From Bacillota bacterium (GTDB taxonomy: Bacteria; Bacillota; Clostridia; Oscillospirales; Ruminococcaceae), in contig JAEWWW010000155.1 of the NCBI GenBank assembly GCA_023396215.1, positions 1 through 64,000 of the forward strand: 64,000 nucleotides of DNA. Reading direction: 5' to 3'. Below, piece by piece: positions 15,594 to 28,343 of this stretch (its first letter is position 1; each line of letters opens with the position of its first letter). The position numbers and the translations under genes are program-made. Under the pieces are notes generated by a model. That model saw only the letters and a program-made list of their open reading frames with translations, had not been told where the DNA came from and made no database searches.

Positions 15594-16430
15594 TTAATAG
15601 GCGGCAAAGTGGGTGGTGGCATACCCAAGATAAAGGCTGCCGTCATAAACATAGACGATGCCCACCCCCACATGGGTGTAGCGGGCGTCGGTCATAGCCG
15701 CATAATGGGAGGAGCTGCCCTCCCACTGGCTGTACCAATAGTAGGCGTTTTCAATCTTATCATAGTTGGCGGGGGTTTTCACGGCGGCAATGTTCTCCGC
15801 CGCATAGGAATACCGAATCGGCACCTCCACCTTCAGCACGGTCTGCCATGCCTCGCCACCCGGCCGGTTGTGGGCAAAATAGTCGTTTTCATACATCTCT
15901 GCCGAGCGTATGCGGGCCGAGCTGCGCAGGTTGGGGTCATAGGTCAGTTCGCTGAGACCCAGCCGGCTGCGTTCCTCGTTGATGTAATCGATGACCTCGC
16001 TTTCTACGTCCCTCAGATATTCGCCGTCGTTGGATAGGGCAGGGGCGGCAACCCCCAGGTTGCCCGGCGCTTTGCTGGCCGGGGGCTGGCTCTGCTCCTC
16101 CGGCTCGCTTTCGGCCGCCGAAGAGGAGGACGGCTCCGGCACACTGCTGCTGGGGGGCGGGGCCGGCGGCTGCGAAGATGAGGAACCGCTGGGTTCTATG
16201 TTACTCTCAGATTCAGACTGTGAGGAGCTTTCTGACTGAGATGAGGAGCTTTCGGCCTCCGAAGAAGAAGGCTCGGGTTGGCTGCTGGAGGAGGGCTCGG
16301 AGGCGCTTTCGCTCACCGGTTCTCCGCCGCTGCTGCTTTGTGGGGCCGGCACAGCTCCGCAGGCAGAAAGCATAAGGCTGCTGCAAACAATCACAGCCAT
16401 CACAGATAAAAGCCATCTCTTTTTTACCAT
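15594..16430 (-). CDS. CAP-domain (SCP/YkwD-like) lipoprotein
   Basis: 278 residues from the ATG at 16430 (AAGGAAGGTGA upstream). The signal peptide ends in the lipobox LSAC. Residues about 30-135 are a serine/glutamate/proline-rich linker. The C-terminal 130 residues are a CAP domain: VIDYINEERSRLGLSELTYD, HNRPGG (a CAP histidine), SQWEGSSSHYAAMTD, THVGVGIVY. Bacterial CAP proteins are extracellular and poorly understood; some are spore-coat or surface associated. Probably anchored outside the membrane. Confidence 0.9.
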   Translation of the reverse strand: MVKKRWLLSVMAVIVCSSLMLSACGAVPAPQSSSGGEPVSESASEPSSSSQPEPSSSEAESSSSQSESSSQSESESNIEPSGSSSSQPPAPPPSSSVPEPSSSSAAESEPEEQSQPPASKAPGNLGVAAPALSNDGEYLRDVESEVIDYINEERSRLGLSELTYDPNLRSSARIRSAEMYENDYFAHNRPGGEAWQTVLKVEVPIRYSYAAENIAAVKTPANYDKIENAYYWYSQWEGSSSHYAAMTDARYTHVGVGIVYVYDGSLYLGYATTHFAAY

Positions 16431-16578
16431 ATCAATCACCTTCCTTTTCTTGGTCACACTATTTATATCGGCCAAAGCCGCCGGAGTTTTTATCCATTAT
16501 ATCGCTTTAAACCCGTTTTATAAACCTTCCCCCAGCCCTTTTCACGCAAAGTTTACAAATGGCTGCTTTGAAAGATTG

Positions 16579-17946
16579 CTACAACAGCCTACGCACCCGC
16601 ACCCCGACGGAGCGATCCCCGTTTTTAAGACCTTTCGAGGTTCGTTCTACAAAATGGGTCATGGGCAGGTGAAATTCTTCATCCTGAAAAAGGTGGGGAG
16701 TGGCCTCCATCCGCCGGTTTTCCCCGGTTTTGGCGTCATAGCGGTAATACCCCTTTTTCTGGTTAATAAGGGCGGTATACAGATATTGCAGGCCGCCGCC
16801 CTCACGGCGAACGCCCAACGGCTGATACTGGGTACAGTTACCGACCGGCGCCTGATGAGCCGAGAGAGAAGCCTCCTCCGTATCGATTATATAAACCTCG
16901 TCGGATAAGCTGTCGGAGAGCAAAATAAACCCGCCGGAAGCACGACGGGGGACTACCGAGTCTTCCAGCCGTGCCAACTTGCGCGGGGTTAAATCATCAT
17001 CGGTAGCACACCAGATGTGGGTAGCCTCAATTTCTGCGATGGTTTCCGGGCTATCCTCCCACCTGAGCATCATTAGCATGCCGTTTTCATACAGAACGCG
17101 GTTAAACTCCTCCCCCTCAAACAGCAGGTTGCCGCCGGTTTCGTCTGCGTACCACACCGAGCCCACAATGTTGGACGACATCTCGTTCTTATGGGCAAAG
17201 TAGTAACAGCCCTTGCCATGCTTGGCGGGCATAATCGTTTCAATACCAAAGTAAACCTGCAGCTTGCCCTGCTTCTGCATCCATTCATTCATATCATCCA
17301 CCAGAGTGAGGGTATCGGTGGATATTCTGTAAAGGAACAGGCGGCTGTGCGCGTTTAATGCCAGCAAGTCTTCATTAATCCAGTGGGCGGTATGTATTAG
17401 CCCAAGGTCTTCCCATTTTTCTACTGTGCGACCATCTGAAAGCTTGGCAAAGCCCTTTTGGGCCTGGTTTTCATTTTGCTTCATGCATAAAAAGAGGCGC
17501 AGCAGGCCGCCCTGTTCATCCCAGATAGAGCCATTGGCCAGCACCCACTCGCCGCCGGTATAGCAGACGGCAAAATATCCGGTGCTGTAAAGGCCGCCAT
17601 CGTCATAGCCACCCTTTATCAGAATGCGCCGGTCGCTCAGTTCAAACTGATAGTCGCCCGTCAGCTTGCCGTCAGCTATCTGCGTTTTGCGCACCAGCCG
17701 GTTTTCCAGATTGATATACTGCACCTCGCAGTCGTCGGGTACGGCGAGCAGCTTGCCTTCGTCCAGCCACCAGTAGCCGCCACGGTCACTGATAGGATAA
17801 AAGTCGTCGCAGGCCTGCGACTCCGACAGCGGGCTTTCAGAGAATGAAGATGAAGACGATTGTGAGCCGCTGCTTCCAATCGGCTGCTGCCCACAGCCAG
17901 CCAGCAGCAACATGACGCAGAACATTGCCAATCGCCTGCTTTTCAT
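16579..17946 (-). CDS. Putative lipoprotein of unknown function
   Basis: 455 residues. The signal peptide MKSRRLAMFCVMLLLAGCG has a clear lipobox (LAGC), followed by a serine-rich linker to about residue 45. The rest is rich in short beta-strand blocks with W/Y and D/G turns (GGYWWLDEGKLLAVPDD, YADETGGNLLFEGE), consistent with a beta-propeller, but no repeat family is certain. It lies directly upstream of the CAP lipoprotein gene on the same strand, so the two may be expressed together. No function assigned. Confidence 0.75.
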   Translation of the reverse strand: MKSRRLAMFCVMLLLAGCGQQPIGSSGSQSSSSSFSESPLSESQACDDFYPISDRGGYWWLDEGKLLAVPDDCEVQYINLENRLVRKTQIADGKLTGDYQFELSDRRILIKGGYDDGGLYSTGYFAVCYTGGEWVLANGSIWDEQGGLLRLFLCMKQNENQAQKGFAKLSDGRTVEKWEDLGLIHTAHWINEDLLALNAHSRLFLYRISTDTLTLVDDMNEWMQKQGKLQVYFGIETIMPAKHGKGCYYFAHKNEMSSNIVGSVWYADETGGNLLFEGEEFNRVLYENGMLMMLRWEDSPETIAEIEATHIWCATDDDLTPRKLARLEDSVVPRRASGGFILLSDSLSDEVYIIDTEEASLSAHQAPVGNCTQYQPLGVRREGGGLQYLYTALINQKKGYYRYDAKTGENRRMEATPHLFQDEEFHLPMTHFVERTSKGLKNGDRSVGVRVRRLL

Positions 17947-18112
17947 CGGTACATCCTCCCTTGCAATTCAGTGCGGTCGCCGGTTTTCTCCATTATAGTT
18001 TGCCGCTGCCAAAAGCGCAATGTTTGGGCAGGCAGAGAAGGATGCCCCAAATAAAGTCACCCATCTTTTTCAGCATTTTTATTGCAGATACGTAGCCCAT
18101 CTCCTATTCCAG

Positions 18113-18292
18113 CCCCGCCGGAGGCTTGGGGGGGCACGCGGGGGGACTAGTCTCGCCCGCGAGGCACTTCGCGCTTTTCATAAATAAAAAGCGCCCACAT
18201 GTTCCGCAGAACATGTAAGCGCCCTGAGGGGAAAAACCACCCGCAGGCGCCACCAAATAAAAGCACCAGTCTTTCGACTGGTGCTTTTATTT
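18113..18292. repeat. Direct repeat flanking the XRE/AbrB pair, copy 1, ending in a terminator
   Basis: About 180 bp, matching much of 19088-19320 in the same orientation (CCCCGCCGGAGGCTTGGGG at the left end, CACCAGTCTTTCGACTGGTG at the right). It contains hairpins GCGCTTTT...AAAAGCGC (about 18170-18193) and ACATGTT...AACATGT, and ends in a terminator (18255-18292; AGCACCAGTC-TTTC-GACTGGTGCT in A/T runs). The remainder of 17947-18112 shows nothing recognisable. Confidence 0.65.
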
Positions 18293-18356
18293 AGAAGCAT
18301 AGCGGGAGAAAAGGTTACGGATGATGTGGATTATGCCCACTGTCCCGGATATATCA

Positions 18357-18599
18357 TCAATTGGTGTACTCTATAATATCTTCCACCCGGCAATCAAGCA
18401 CAAAACAAATCCGGGCAAGGATATCGGCGTCAATCTTTTCCACCTGGTCGCCGTACCACTTGTCCACTACTTCAAACCGCGTATCGATTTTGCGGGCAAG
18501 ATAATTTCTGGTCATTCCCCGTGCATCCAACTGTTCTTTCAGCTTTAGTCTGATTCGCCCATATTCTTTCCGCTGCAGCACGGAATTTGTTTGGTTCAT
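18357..18599 (-). CDS. XRE-family HTH regulator
   Basis: 80 residues: a short leader, then a Cro/CI-type HTH (IRLKLKEQLDARGMTRNYLA, KIDTRFEVVDKWYG, CFVLDCRVEDIIEY). No other domain. Such small regulators are found in mobile elements and as local repressors. It is divergent from the AbrB-like gene with 109 bases between them, and that interval has an 11 bp inverted repeat, suggesting mutual or self control. Confidence 0.85.
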   Translation of the reverse strand: MNQTNSVLQRKEYGRIRLKLKEQLDARGMTRNYLARKIDTRFEVVDKWYGDQVEKIDADILARICFVLDCRVEDIIEYTN

Positions 18600-18615
18600 A
18601 TCAGCATCACCTCAA

Positions 18616-18685
18616 TATAATACTATCTACAAAGTTACAAATTTACGATATACATATTAAATGTTACTATGCATATAGTATTATA
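18616..18685. promoter_or_regulatory. Divergent promoter region with inverted repeat
   Basis: TATAATACTAT (18616-18626) and its exact complement ATAGTATTATA (18675-18685) bracket the AT-rich interval between the XRE and AbrB genes. The half-sites include -10-like hexamers facing both genes. Either regulator could bind symmetrically (inference). Confidence 0.5.
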
Positions 18686-18708
18686 AATGGGATGGGGGGA
18701 AGCTTACA

Positions 18709-19002
18709 GTGAAACAAACCGGAATCGTAAGAAAACTGGATGGACTGGGAAGGATTGTCGTACCGGTCGAGGTAAGGCGGGTTTTGGGATGGACAGGCGC
18801 TACTCACCTTGAAATCACTCAGTTTGGGCGGTATATTCTGTTACATGAACAGGAAAACAGCAAAGCCGCGCCTGTTGAGTTCAGACAGGGCAGCCCTGTT
18901 CTGCAGGAAATAGCGGAGGTATTAAAGGAATTGCCGGATGAGGATGTTCTCCTCGCATTGCATATCTTGCGCCGTCTGGCAAGGACACCCCAGTCATTCT
19001 AA
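18709..19002 (+). CDS. AbrB/SpoVT-family transition-state regulator
   Basis: 97 residues from a GTG start (GGGGGGAAG about 8 bases upstream). The N-terminal swapped-hairpin DNA-binding fold is clear: TGIVRKLDGLGRIVVPVEVRR followed by VLGWTGATHLEI. The C-terminal 45 residues are helical and do not match AbrB's usual tail. Proteins of this type control post-exponential and sporulation genes, or act as antitoxins, but no toxin gene is next to it. The partner is the divergent XRE gene. Confidence 0.85.
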   Translation: MKQTGIVRKLDGLGRIVVPVEVRRVLGWTGATHLEITQFGRYILLHEQENSKAAPVEFRQGSPVLQEIAEVLKELPDEDVLLALHILRRLARTPQSF

Positions 19003-19087
19003 AATTATTTTAATTATCAAAACCACATTAATAGCTTGTTCATGCGGCCATAAGGCTATTGGCAAAAAAAGATATTTGTGCATATCT

Positions 19088-19320
19088 CCCCGCCGGAGGC
19101 TTGGGGGGCACACGGGGGGACTTAGTCCCGCCCGCGAGGCGCTTCACGTCTGAAAAATGCCCGCATGTTCTGCAGACCATGCAAGCGCCTGCGGAGGGGG
19201 GCGTATGCGGGGGAACCGTCAGGGTTCCTACCGCAGGTAGAGCGAGTGTAACGAGCGGATAATCCGCCCACAGGCGGTCACCAAATAAAAACACCAGTCT
19301 TTCGACTGGTGTTTTTATTT
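19088..19320. repeat. Direct repeat flanking the XRE/AbrB pair, copy 2, with tRNA terminator
   Basis: It shares its left third and its right end with 18113-18292 but carries about 50 extra bases in the middle (near 19200-19260). The right end (19283-19320) is a strong hairpin (ACACCAGTC-TTTC-GACTGGTGT in A/T runs) that terminates the minus-strand tRNA operon and abuts the CCA end of tRNA-Glu. Confidence 0.65.
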
Positions 19321-19394
19321 GGTGACCCGTACGGGATTCGAACCCGTGTAGCCGCCGTGAAAGGGCGGTGTCTTAACCACTTGACCAACGGGCC
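19320..19394 (-). tRNA. tRNA-Glu (TTC)
   Basis: 75 nt with encoded CCA. Acceptor stem GGCCCGT pairs with ACGGGTC (one G-U). The anticodon stem-loop CCGCC-CTTTCAC-GGCGG gives anticodon TTC, and the T-arm has GGTTCGAATCC. Downstream partner of tRNA-Met in a two-gene operon. Confidence 0.95.
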
Positions 19395-19436
19395 GGGTTT
19401 GGATGAGGTTCCGCCAGAGGCTTAGCCTCACCCATA

Positions 19437-19513
19437 TGGTAGCGGTAGTCGGATTTGAACCAACGACACTTCGGGTATGAACCGAATGCTCTAGCCAACT
19501 GAGCTATACCGCC
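19437..19513 (-). tRNA. tRNA-Met (CAT), elongator type
   Basis: 77 nt with encoded CCA. Acceptor GGCGGTA pairs with TACCGCT; the anticodon loop TTCATAC in a TTCGG/CCGAA stem gives CAT. The paired acceptor end and the D-loop GCTCAGTTGGCTAGAGC fit elongator Met rather than initiator. A CAT-reading tRNA-Ile2 is not fully excluded. Confidence 0.9.
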
Positions 19514-19541
19514 ATCTTCGCCCTGAGAACGGGCGAATTTT

Positions 19542-19571
19542 ATTATACTGGATTTCCAAGAGCTTTGTCAA
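19542..19571 (-). promoter_or_regulatory. tRNA operon promoter
   Basis: Minus-strand TTGACA (19566-19571) and TATAAT (19542-19547) with an 18-base spacer, just upstream of tRNA-Met. A small hairpin (TTCGCCC...GGGCGAA, 19517-19537) lies in the tRNA 5' leader. Confidence 0.8.
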
Positions 19572-19603
19572 TACCTATTTTTTAGGCTTTTATGCCATGT
19601 AAA

Positions 19604-21097
<1,494 letters not shown>

Positions 21098-21112
21098 TTA
21101 TTCTGCCTTTTA

Positions 21113-21286
21113 GGGCAACACCGCACAATTCACGGTTGCCGCCTTAAGCACTCTGTCGCTTGCGGATTTTCCGTAATCCTTCACAAAAATCCTCGGGAAT
21201 ACACCCAGTATTCCCTGCGGCTTTTGTTTTGGCTGACGAAAAATCCGCCGGCGCGCCAGAATACTTAGAATTGTGCGGTATTGCCC
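21113..21286. repeat. Repeat family 1, copy 2, in the guaB leader
   Basis: About 174 bp. The ends GGGCAACACCGCACAATTC and GAATTGTGCGGTATTGCCC are inverted with one mismatch, flanked on each side by TA, as expected for a TA-duplicating element. It lies between the guaB promoter and the guaB start, so it is transcribed as part of the guaB 5' UTR. Confidence 0.85.
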
Positions 21287-21300
21287 TAAGTATTTTTACT

Positions 21301-21329
21301 ATTCTATCCTAAATGCCCTTACGAATCAA
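21301..21329 (-). promoter_or_regulatory. guaB promoter
   Basis: Minus-strand TTGATT (21324-21329) and TAGAAT (21301-21306), 17 bases apart. The implied leader is about 215 nt, mostly repeat family 1. Confidence 0.6.
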
Positions 21330-21429
21330 GGACAAATTTACCCGGTTTGTTTTTGATGGCGGGATTGAAAGGCACGATTTTCCACACCGGCTTGTTGAAC
21401 CGGTGGAAAACACGCGCACCTTGCGCAAG

Positions 21430-21462
21430 GGGGCAGCAGGCATTTGTTTCGCCTGCTGCCCC
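21430..21462. terminator. Hairpin downstream of gyrA
   Basis: 12 bp stem GGGGCAGCAGGC / GCCTGCTGCCCC with a 9-base loop, 18 bases after the gyrA stop codon. The T-rich tail is on the plus side, so on the minus strand it may be a weak terminator or 3'-end stabiliser. Confidence 0.55.
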
Positions 21463-21479
21463 TATTTGTTTGTATAGCC

Positions 21480-24008
21480 CTATTCGATAATCAGCTCATC
21501 CTCGGGCGGGCCTGCGGCCTCCTCCGGCGGCTGGCAGCCCTCCTGCAGCTCGTCGGCGGGCTCTTCGCCCTCGGATTCTTCGTCCTCCTCCTCGCGGGGG
21601 GCGCAGGCCAGCGTCACCACGCGGGTTCCTTCGCCAACCCGCATCGCCTTCACGCCGCCGCCATAGCGGGATTGCTGCGCAACCTCGGCTGAGGGGATGC
21701 GGATAATCACCCCGTCGTCGCTGATGATAATAACGTCGTCGGCTTCTTCCACCGCCGCAATACCGGCAACCTTGCCGTTTTTGTCGGTGTAATAGTTGCG
21801 AATGCCCTTGCCGCCGCGGGTTTGCAGGCGGAACTCCTCCATGTCGGTGCGGCGGCCAAGCCCGCGCTCCGAAACGGTGAGCAGAGTAGCCTCGGGGCGC
21901 ACCATCGCCATACCCACCACCTGGTCGCCGGGGGAGAGGGTGATGGCCTTGACGCCGCGGGCGCTTCTGCCCATGGGGCGCACGTCGGTTTCGTTAAAGC
22001 GGATGGCCATGCCGTCCACCGTGGCAATAATCAACTGGCTGTCGCCGTGGGTGTTGCGCACCCAGGCCAGCTCGTCCCCTTCATCCAGCGAGAGGGCGAT
22101 GATGCCGCTTTTGCGCACATTGCGGTAGGCCGAGAGCAGCGTCCGCTTGATGATGCCCCCGCGGGTCACCATCATGAGGAAGGAGTCCTCGTCCATCTCG
22201 TCCACCCGGATAACCGAGGTTATTTTTTCGTCTTTTTCTACAGGCAGTATATTTACAATATTGTTGCCCCGTGATGTGCGGGAGCATTCGGGTATCTCAT
22301 AGGCCTTGATGCGGTACATCTTGCCCTTGTTGGTAAAGAAGAGCACATAGTCGTGAGAGGAGCAGACAAACAGCTCAACCACAAAGTCTTCATCACGGCG
22401 GCTCATGCCCGAAACGCCCCTGCCGCCACGCCGCTGGGTTTTGTAAACGTCGGCGGGCTGGCGCTTAATGTACCCAAAATGTGTCAGGGTGATGACGCAG
22501 TCCTCCACCGGGATGAGGTCCTCGATATCCACCTCGCCGCTGACGGCCTGTATCTCGGTGCGGCGCTCGTCGGCAAACTTGGCGCGGATGGTGGAGATTT
22601 CCTCCTTCACCACCGCAAGCTGGCGGGCGGGGTCAGCAAGAATGCTCTCCAGCTCAACAATTTTGGCAGCCAGTTGGGCCAGCTCTTCCTCAATCTTTTC
22701 GCGCTCAAGGCCGGTGAGCTGCCCCAGACGCATGTTGACAATGGCCTGCGCCTGCGGCTCGCTCATGTTAAAGCGGTCGATAAGCGCCTGACGGCCCTCG
22801 GGTATCGTCTTAGAGGCCCGCAGCAGCGCAATTACCTCATCAATGAAATCCAGCGCAATCTTGAGGCCCTCTAAAATGTGGGCGCGCTCCTTGGCTTTGT
22901 TCAGGTCAAAGCGGGTGCGGCGCTCGATAATCTGCTGCTGAAACTCAAGGTAGCTGACCAGCATCTCCCGCAGGGTCATCACCTTGGGGATGCCCTTATC
23001 CAGCGCCAGCATGATGACGCCCACCGTCTCCTGCAGCTGGGTGTAGGAGTAAAGCTGGTTGAGCACCAACTGGGCGTTGGCGTCCCTTTTGAGCTCGATG
23101 ACGATGCGCATGCCCTCGCGGTCGGATTCATCCCGCAGGTCGCTGATCTGGTCAATGCGTTTTTCCTTGACCAAATCGGCGATGCTCTCTATCAGCCGGG
23201 CCTTGTTCACCATGTAGGGTATCTCGGTGACGACGATGCGTTCCCGGTTGTTCTTATGCTCCTCAATGGCTGCCCGGCCCCGCAGCAATACCCGGCCGCG
23301 GCCGGTGGCGTAGGCCGCGCGAATGCCGCTGCGCCCCATGATGATGCCTCCGGTGGGGAAGTCGGGGCCTTTGATGCAACCCATCAGCTCTTCAAGGGCG
23401 GCATCGGGATTTTCTATCAAAAGGTTGATGGCGTCGATAACCTCGCCCAGATTGTGGGGCGGGATATTGGTTGCCATGCCCACCGCGATACCGGTGGAGC
23501 CGTTGACCAGCAGGTTGGGAAAGCGGGAGGGCAGCACCTGCGGCTCACGCTTGTTGTCGTTGTAGTTGGGGGCATAGTCCACCGTCTCTTTTTCAATATC
23601 GGTGAGCATATGCACCGCCATTTTGCTCATGCGGGATTCGGTATAACGATAATCGGCGGGGGGGTCGCCATCCACCGAGCCGAAGTTGCCGTGGCCGTCG
23701 ATGAGGGGGTACCGCATCGAAAAATCCTGCGCCATGCGCACCATAGCATCATAGACCGAGCTGTCGCCGTGGGGGTGGTAATCGCCCAGCACGGCGCCCA
23801 CCGTTTCGGCCGACTTGCGGTAGGCCTTATCGGGGGTGGAGCCTTTTTCATAGGTGGTGTAAAGAATGCGGCGGTGCACCGGTTTCAGACCGTCCCTGAC
23901 GTCGGGCAGGGCACGCCCCGCAATCACCGACATTGAATAGTCGAGATAGCTTTTCTTCATCTCTTTTTCAATATCGACCTGTATGACCTTTGTTCCGTCC
24001 TCTATCAT
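21480..24008 (-). CDS. gyrA: DNA gyrase subunit A
   Basis: 842 residues from the ATG at 24008 (AAAGGTG upstream; a GTG at 24017 is possible). The active-site tyrosine is Tyr122 in DYRYTES. The quinolone region reads [15 protein letters not shown] with Ser83 and Asp87, the susceptible residues. The C-terminal beta-pinwheel has its GyrA box in [11 protein letters not shown] and further blades to about residue 805, then an acidic tail ([11 protein letters not shown]) to the end. With GyrB it introduces negative supercoils. Confidence 0.98.
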   Translation of the reverse strand: MIEDGTKVIQVDIEKEMKKSYLDYSMSVIAGRALPDVRDGLKPVHRRILYTTYEKGSTPDKAYRKSAETVGAVLGDYHPHGDSSVYDAMVRMAQDFSMRYPLIDGHGNFGSVDGDPPADYRYTESRMSKMAVHMLTDIEKETVDYAPNYNDNKREPQVLPSRFPNLLVNGSTGIAVGMATNIPPHNLGEVIDAINLLIENPDAALEELMGCIKGPDFPTGGIIMGRSGIRAAYATGRGRVLLRGRAAIEEHKNNRERIVVTEIPYMVNKARLIESIADLVKEKRIDQISDLRDESDREGMRIVIELKRDANAQLVLNQLYSYTQLQETVGVIMLALDKGIPKVMTLREMLVSYLEFQQQIIERRTRFDLNKAKERAHILEGLKIALDFIDEVIALLRASKTIPEGRQALIDRFNMSEPQAQAIVNMRLGQLTGLEREKIEEELAQLAAKIVELESILADPARQLAVVKEEISTIRAKFADERRTEIQAVSGEVDIEDLIPVEDCVITLTHFGYIKRQPADVYKTQRRGGRGVSGMSRRDEDFVVELFVCSSHDYVLFFTNKGKMYRIKAYEIPECSRTSRGNNIVNILPVEKDEKITSVIRVDEMDEDSFLMMVTRGGIIKRTLLSAYRNVRKSGIIALSLDEGDELAWVRNTHGDSQLIIATVDGMAIRFNETDVRPMGRSARGVKAITLSPGDQVVGMAMVRPEATLLTVSERGLGRRTDMEEFRLQTRGGKGIRNYYTDKNGKVAGIAAVEEADDVIIISDDGVIIRIPSAEVAQQSRYGGGVKAMRVGEGTRVVTLACAPREEEDEESEGEEPADELQEGCQPPEEAAGPPEDELIIE

Positions 24009-24075
24009 TTGGTTCACCTTTTCTTTCCCTTGGCTGCCGCTTTACCGCAGCCCTTCGTTTTGTATCCCCACAGGC

Positions 24076-24687
24076 CTAAGCCTGTATTTTTCCCCTGTCG
24101 TCCAGCTCAAAATAGCGGCGGCCTTTGCCAAGCTGCACCTCCAAAAGCTGCTTTAAAAGAGGCAGGTTTCGGTCAAGGGCCGATTTTCGCAGCGCCAGCA
24201 GGCGGTTGTTCCCCACCACCAGCAGAATATATTCCCGGTTCTCATAGGCGGTCATCGCCCGGTAGGGGAGAGCGCCAATCTGGCCTTCCTGCCGGACCTG
24301 CATCCCGGTGGCATAAAACTGCAGCAAGCCCTGCTTTTTTTCGGCGGCATACCGCCGGGCCGTGTGCCTGCGCATGAGCACCGGCCTGAACCATTGCAGC
24401 AGCAGGGCAACCACAGCCGCCACCCCGATGGCAGCGGCCAAAAGCGGGTCGTTTTGGTAAAGGGAATAGACGGCATAGACCGCCATTACCACCAGCAGCA
24501 GCATCGAGGCAATCTCGCTTTTGCGGCTTCTCTGACTGTCAAGGAGGGCGAGCCCCTTCAGGATATCCTCCCGGTCCTGCTGATACTCCACTGCCAGCAG
24601 CGGCTGCTGGCCTTCAAAGCTGAGGGCAGGTGCGGGCGCGGCGGGCGGTTCGGCTTGCTTCGCAGTTTTTTTCCCAAACAGGGCCAT
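24076..24687 (-). CDS. Membrane protein between gyrB and gyrA (YcxB-like)
   Basis: 203 residues from the ATG at 24687 (GGAGAGCC upstream). A proline/alanine-rich N-terminus is followed by a soluble helix, two close membrane segments (about 85-130: IASMLLLVVMAVYAVYSLY and AAAIGVAAVVALLLQWF), and a C-terminal beta-rich part (GALPYRAMTAYENREYILLV, NNRLLALRKSAL) that resembles YcxB-like domains. Function unknown. It is inserted between gyrB (35 bases upstream) and gyrA (about 67 bases downstream), so it shares their transcription. Confidence 0.7.
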   Translation of the reverse strand: MALFGKKTAKQAEPPAAPAPALSFEGQQPLLAVEYQQDREDILKGLALLDSQRSRKSEIASMLLLVVMAVYAVYSLYQNDPLLAAAIGVAAVVALLLQWFRPVLMRRHTARRYAAEKKQGLLQFYATGMQVRQEGQIGALPYRAMTAYENREYILLVVGNNRLLALRKSALDRNLPLLKQLLEVQLGKGRRYFELDDRGKIQA

Positions 24688-24721
24688 AATTTCGGCTCTC
24701 CTTTTATTAAATATCCCGGTT

Positions 24722-26934
<2,213 letters not shown>

Positions 26935-26960
<26 letters not shown>

Positions 26961-28074
26961 CACCGCACCCCCCTTCTTCCGAAATAATCGCCCCCTGCCT
27001 CACCTGAAAGCAGCGGGGCTGCCCCAAACGGGCAAAGGCCTCCCGGTCACAGCAGGTGATAAATACCTGACTGCCGCCAAGGCCGGAAAGCAGATAATCC
27101 CGCCGGCCCTGGTCCAGCTCGCTTAAAACATCGTCCAGCAAAATCACCGGCTGTTCCTCCAACACCTCTTTAATCAGGGTGCATTCGGCCAGCTTCAGGG
27201 CGAGGGCACAACTGCGCTGCTGCCCCTGAGAGCCAAAGGCCCTCGCGCTTTTGCCGTCCAGCGTAATCTCCAAATCGTCCCGGTGGGGGCCGATGGTGGT
27301 GGCGCCCAGCCGGATATCCTCGCGGCGGGCTGCCAGCAGCGCCCGGTAGATGCTGCTCGTCCCGTCGCCCTCCCAGGGGGGGCCCTCCAGCGGCAGGGTG
27401 GTGCGGTAGGCCAAATCAAAGGCTTCGGCCCCGGCCGACATTCCCTCGTAGATGCGCATCGCGTGCTCCCTCAGCCGGGCGGTGTAACGCCCTCTGGCCT
27501 TGATGATATACCAGGAAAGGCAGGCCATCCGCTCATCCCAAATGTCCAGGAGGCTTTCGGGCTGGTTGCGGCGGGCAATCTCGCCCAGCAGCGCCGCCCG
27601 TTGGGCCAATACCCGGTTAAGCTCCCCCAGATGCTTGCCATAGCGGGGCAATATCTGTGAAATGGCGCCGTCCAGCAGCCGTCTGCGGCCGGAGGGGCCA
27701 TCCTTTATCAGCGAAAGATGCTCGGGCGAAAAGACCACCGCGGGGAACTGCCCCGCCAGCTTGGCCCGGCTCTCCAGCGGCACCCCGTTGAGATGGGCCG
27801 CCGCCTTGCTCCCCAGCGTCAGTTGGGCGGTTTGCGGCCGCCCCGCCGCCTCAAAGCCCACGGTGAGCCTGCCATTTTGCTTGCCGAAGGGCAGCAGCTC
27901 GCTTTGGGTGGCGCCCCGAAAGCTGCGCCCGCCGGTAAAGAGCCAGACGGCCTCCAGCAGGTTGGTTTTTCCCTGTGCGTTATCGCCGTAGATGACGTTC
28001 ACCCCCGGGCCGGGCACAAGGGTCAACTGTTGTATGTTGCGAAAATCGGTCAGCTCAAGACTGGTTATCTTCAC
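26935..28074 (-). CDS. recF: DNA replication and repair protein RecF
   Basis: 379 residues from the GTG at 28074, which opens the conserved [14 protein letters not shown]. Walker [14 protein letters not shown]; signature LALKLAE preceded by GSQGQQRS; Walker [12 protein letters not shown]. RecF loads RecA at gaps with RecO and RecR. The open frame extends upstream into yaaA, but homology starts at the GTG, which overlaps the yaaA end by 20 bases. Slightly long C-terminus, rich in Gly and Glu. Confidence 0.96.
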
Positions 28075-28288
28075 TGAACGCAACCTCAAGAATCTCGTCC
28101 TCCAGCCGGACGCTGTCGCCGGGGCGCAGCTTTTTGCCCCGCTGCAGGCAGGTTTCGCCGTTGACGCTGACCATGCCCTCGGCAATCAGCTCCTTGGCGT
28201 GGCCGCCGGTTTCTACCAAACCGGCAAATTTCAGCAGCGCATCCAGCCGGATGAATTCGGTATCGATGGTTATCTTTTGCAGGCTCAT
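28055..28288 (-). CDS. yaaA: S4-domain RNA-binding protein YaaA (RlbA)
   Basis: 77 residues from the ATG at 28288 (AGGTGGGG upstream). An S4 domain fills the protein: [45 protein letters not shown]. Its position between dnaN and recF is the conserved Bacillota arrangement. In Bacillus it is implicated in 50S assembly. Translationally coupled to recF. Confidence 0.93.
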   Translation of the reverse strand: MSLQKITIDTEFIRLDALLKFAGLVETGGHAKELIAEGMVSVNGETCLQRGKKLRPGDSVRLEDEILEVAFSEDNQS

Positions 28289-28343
28289 TATCGGCCCCAC
28301 CTTTCGGCCCGGCTGCCAAAGCCTCCGGACTGCAAAACAAAAA

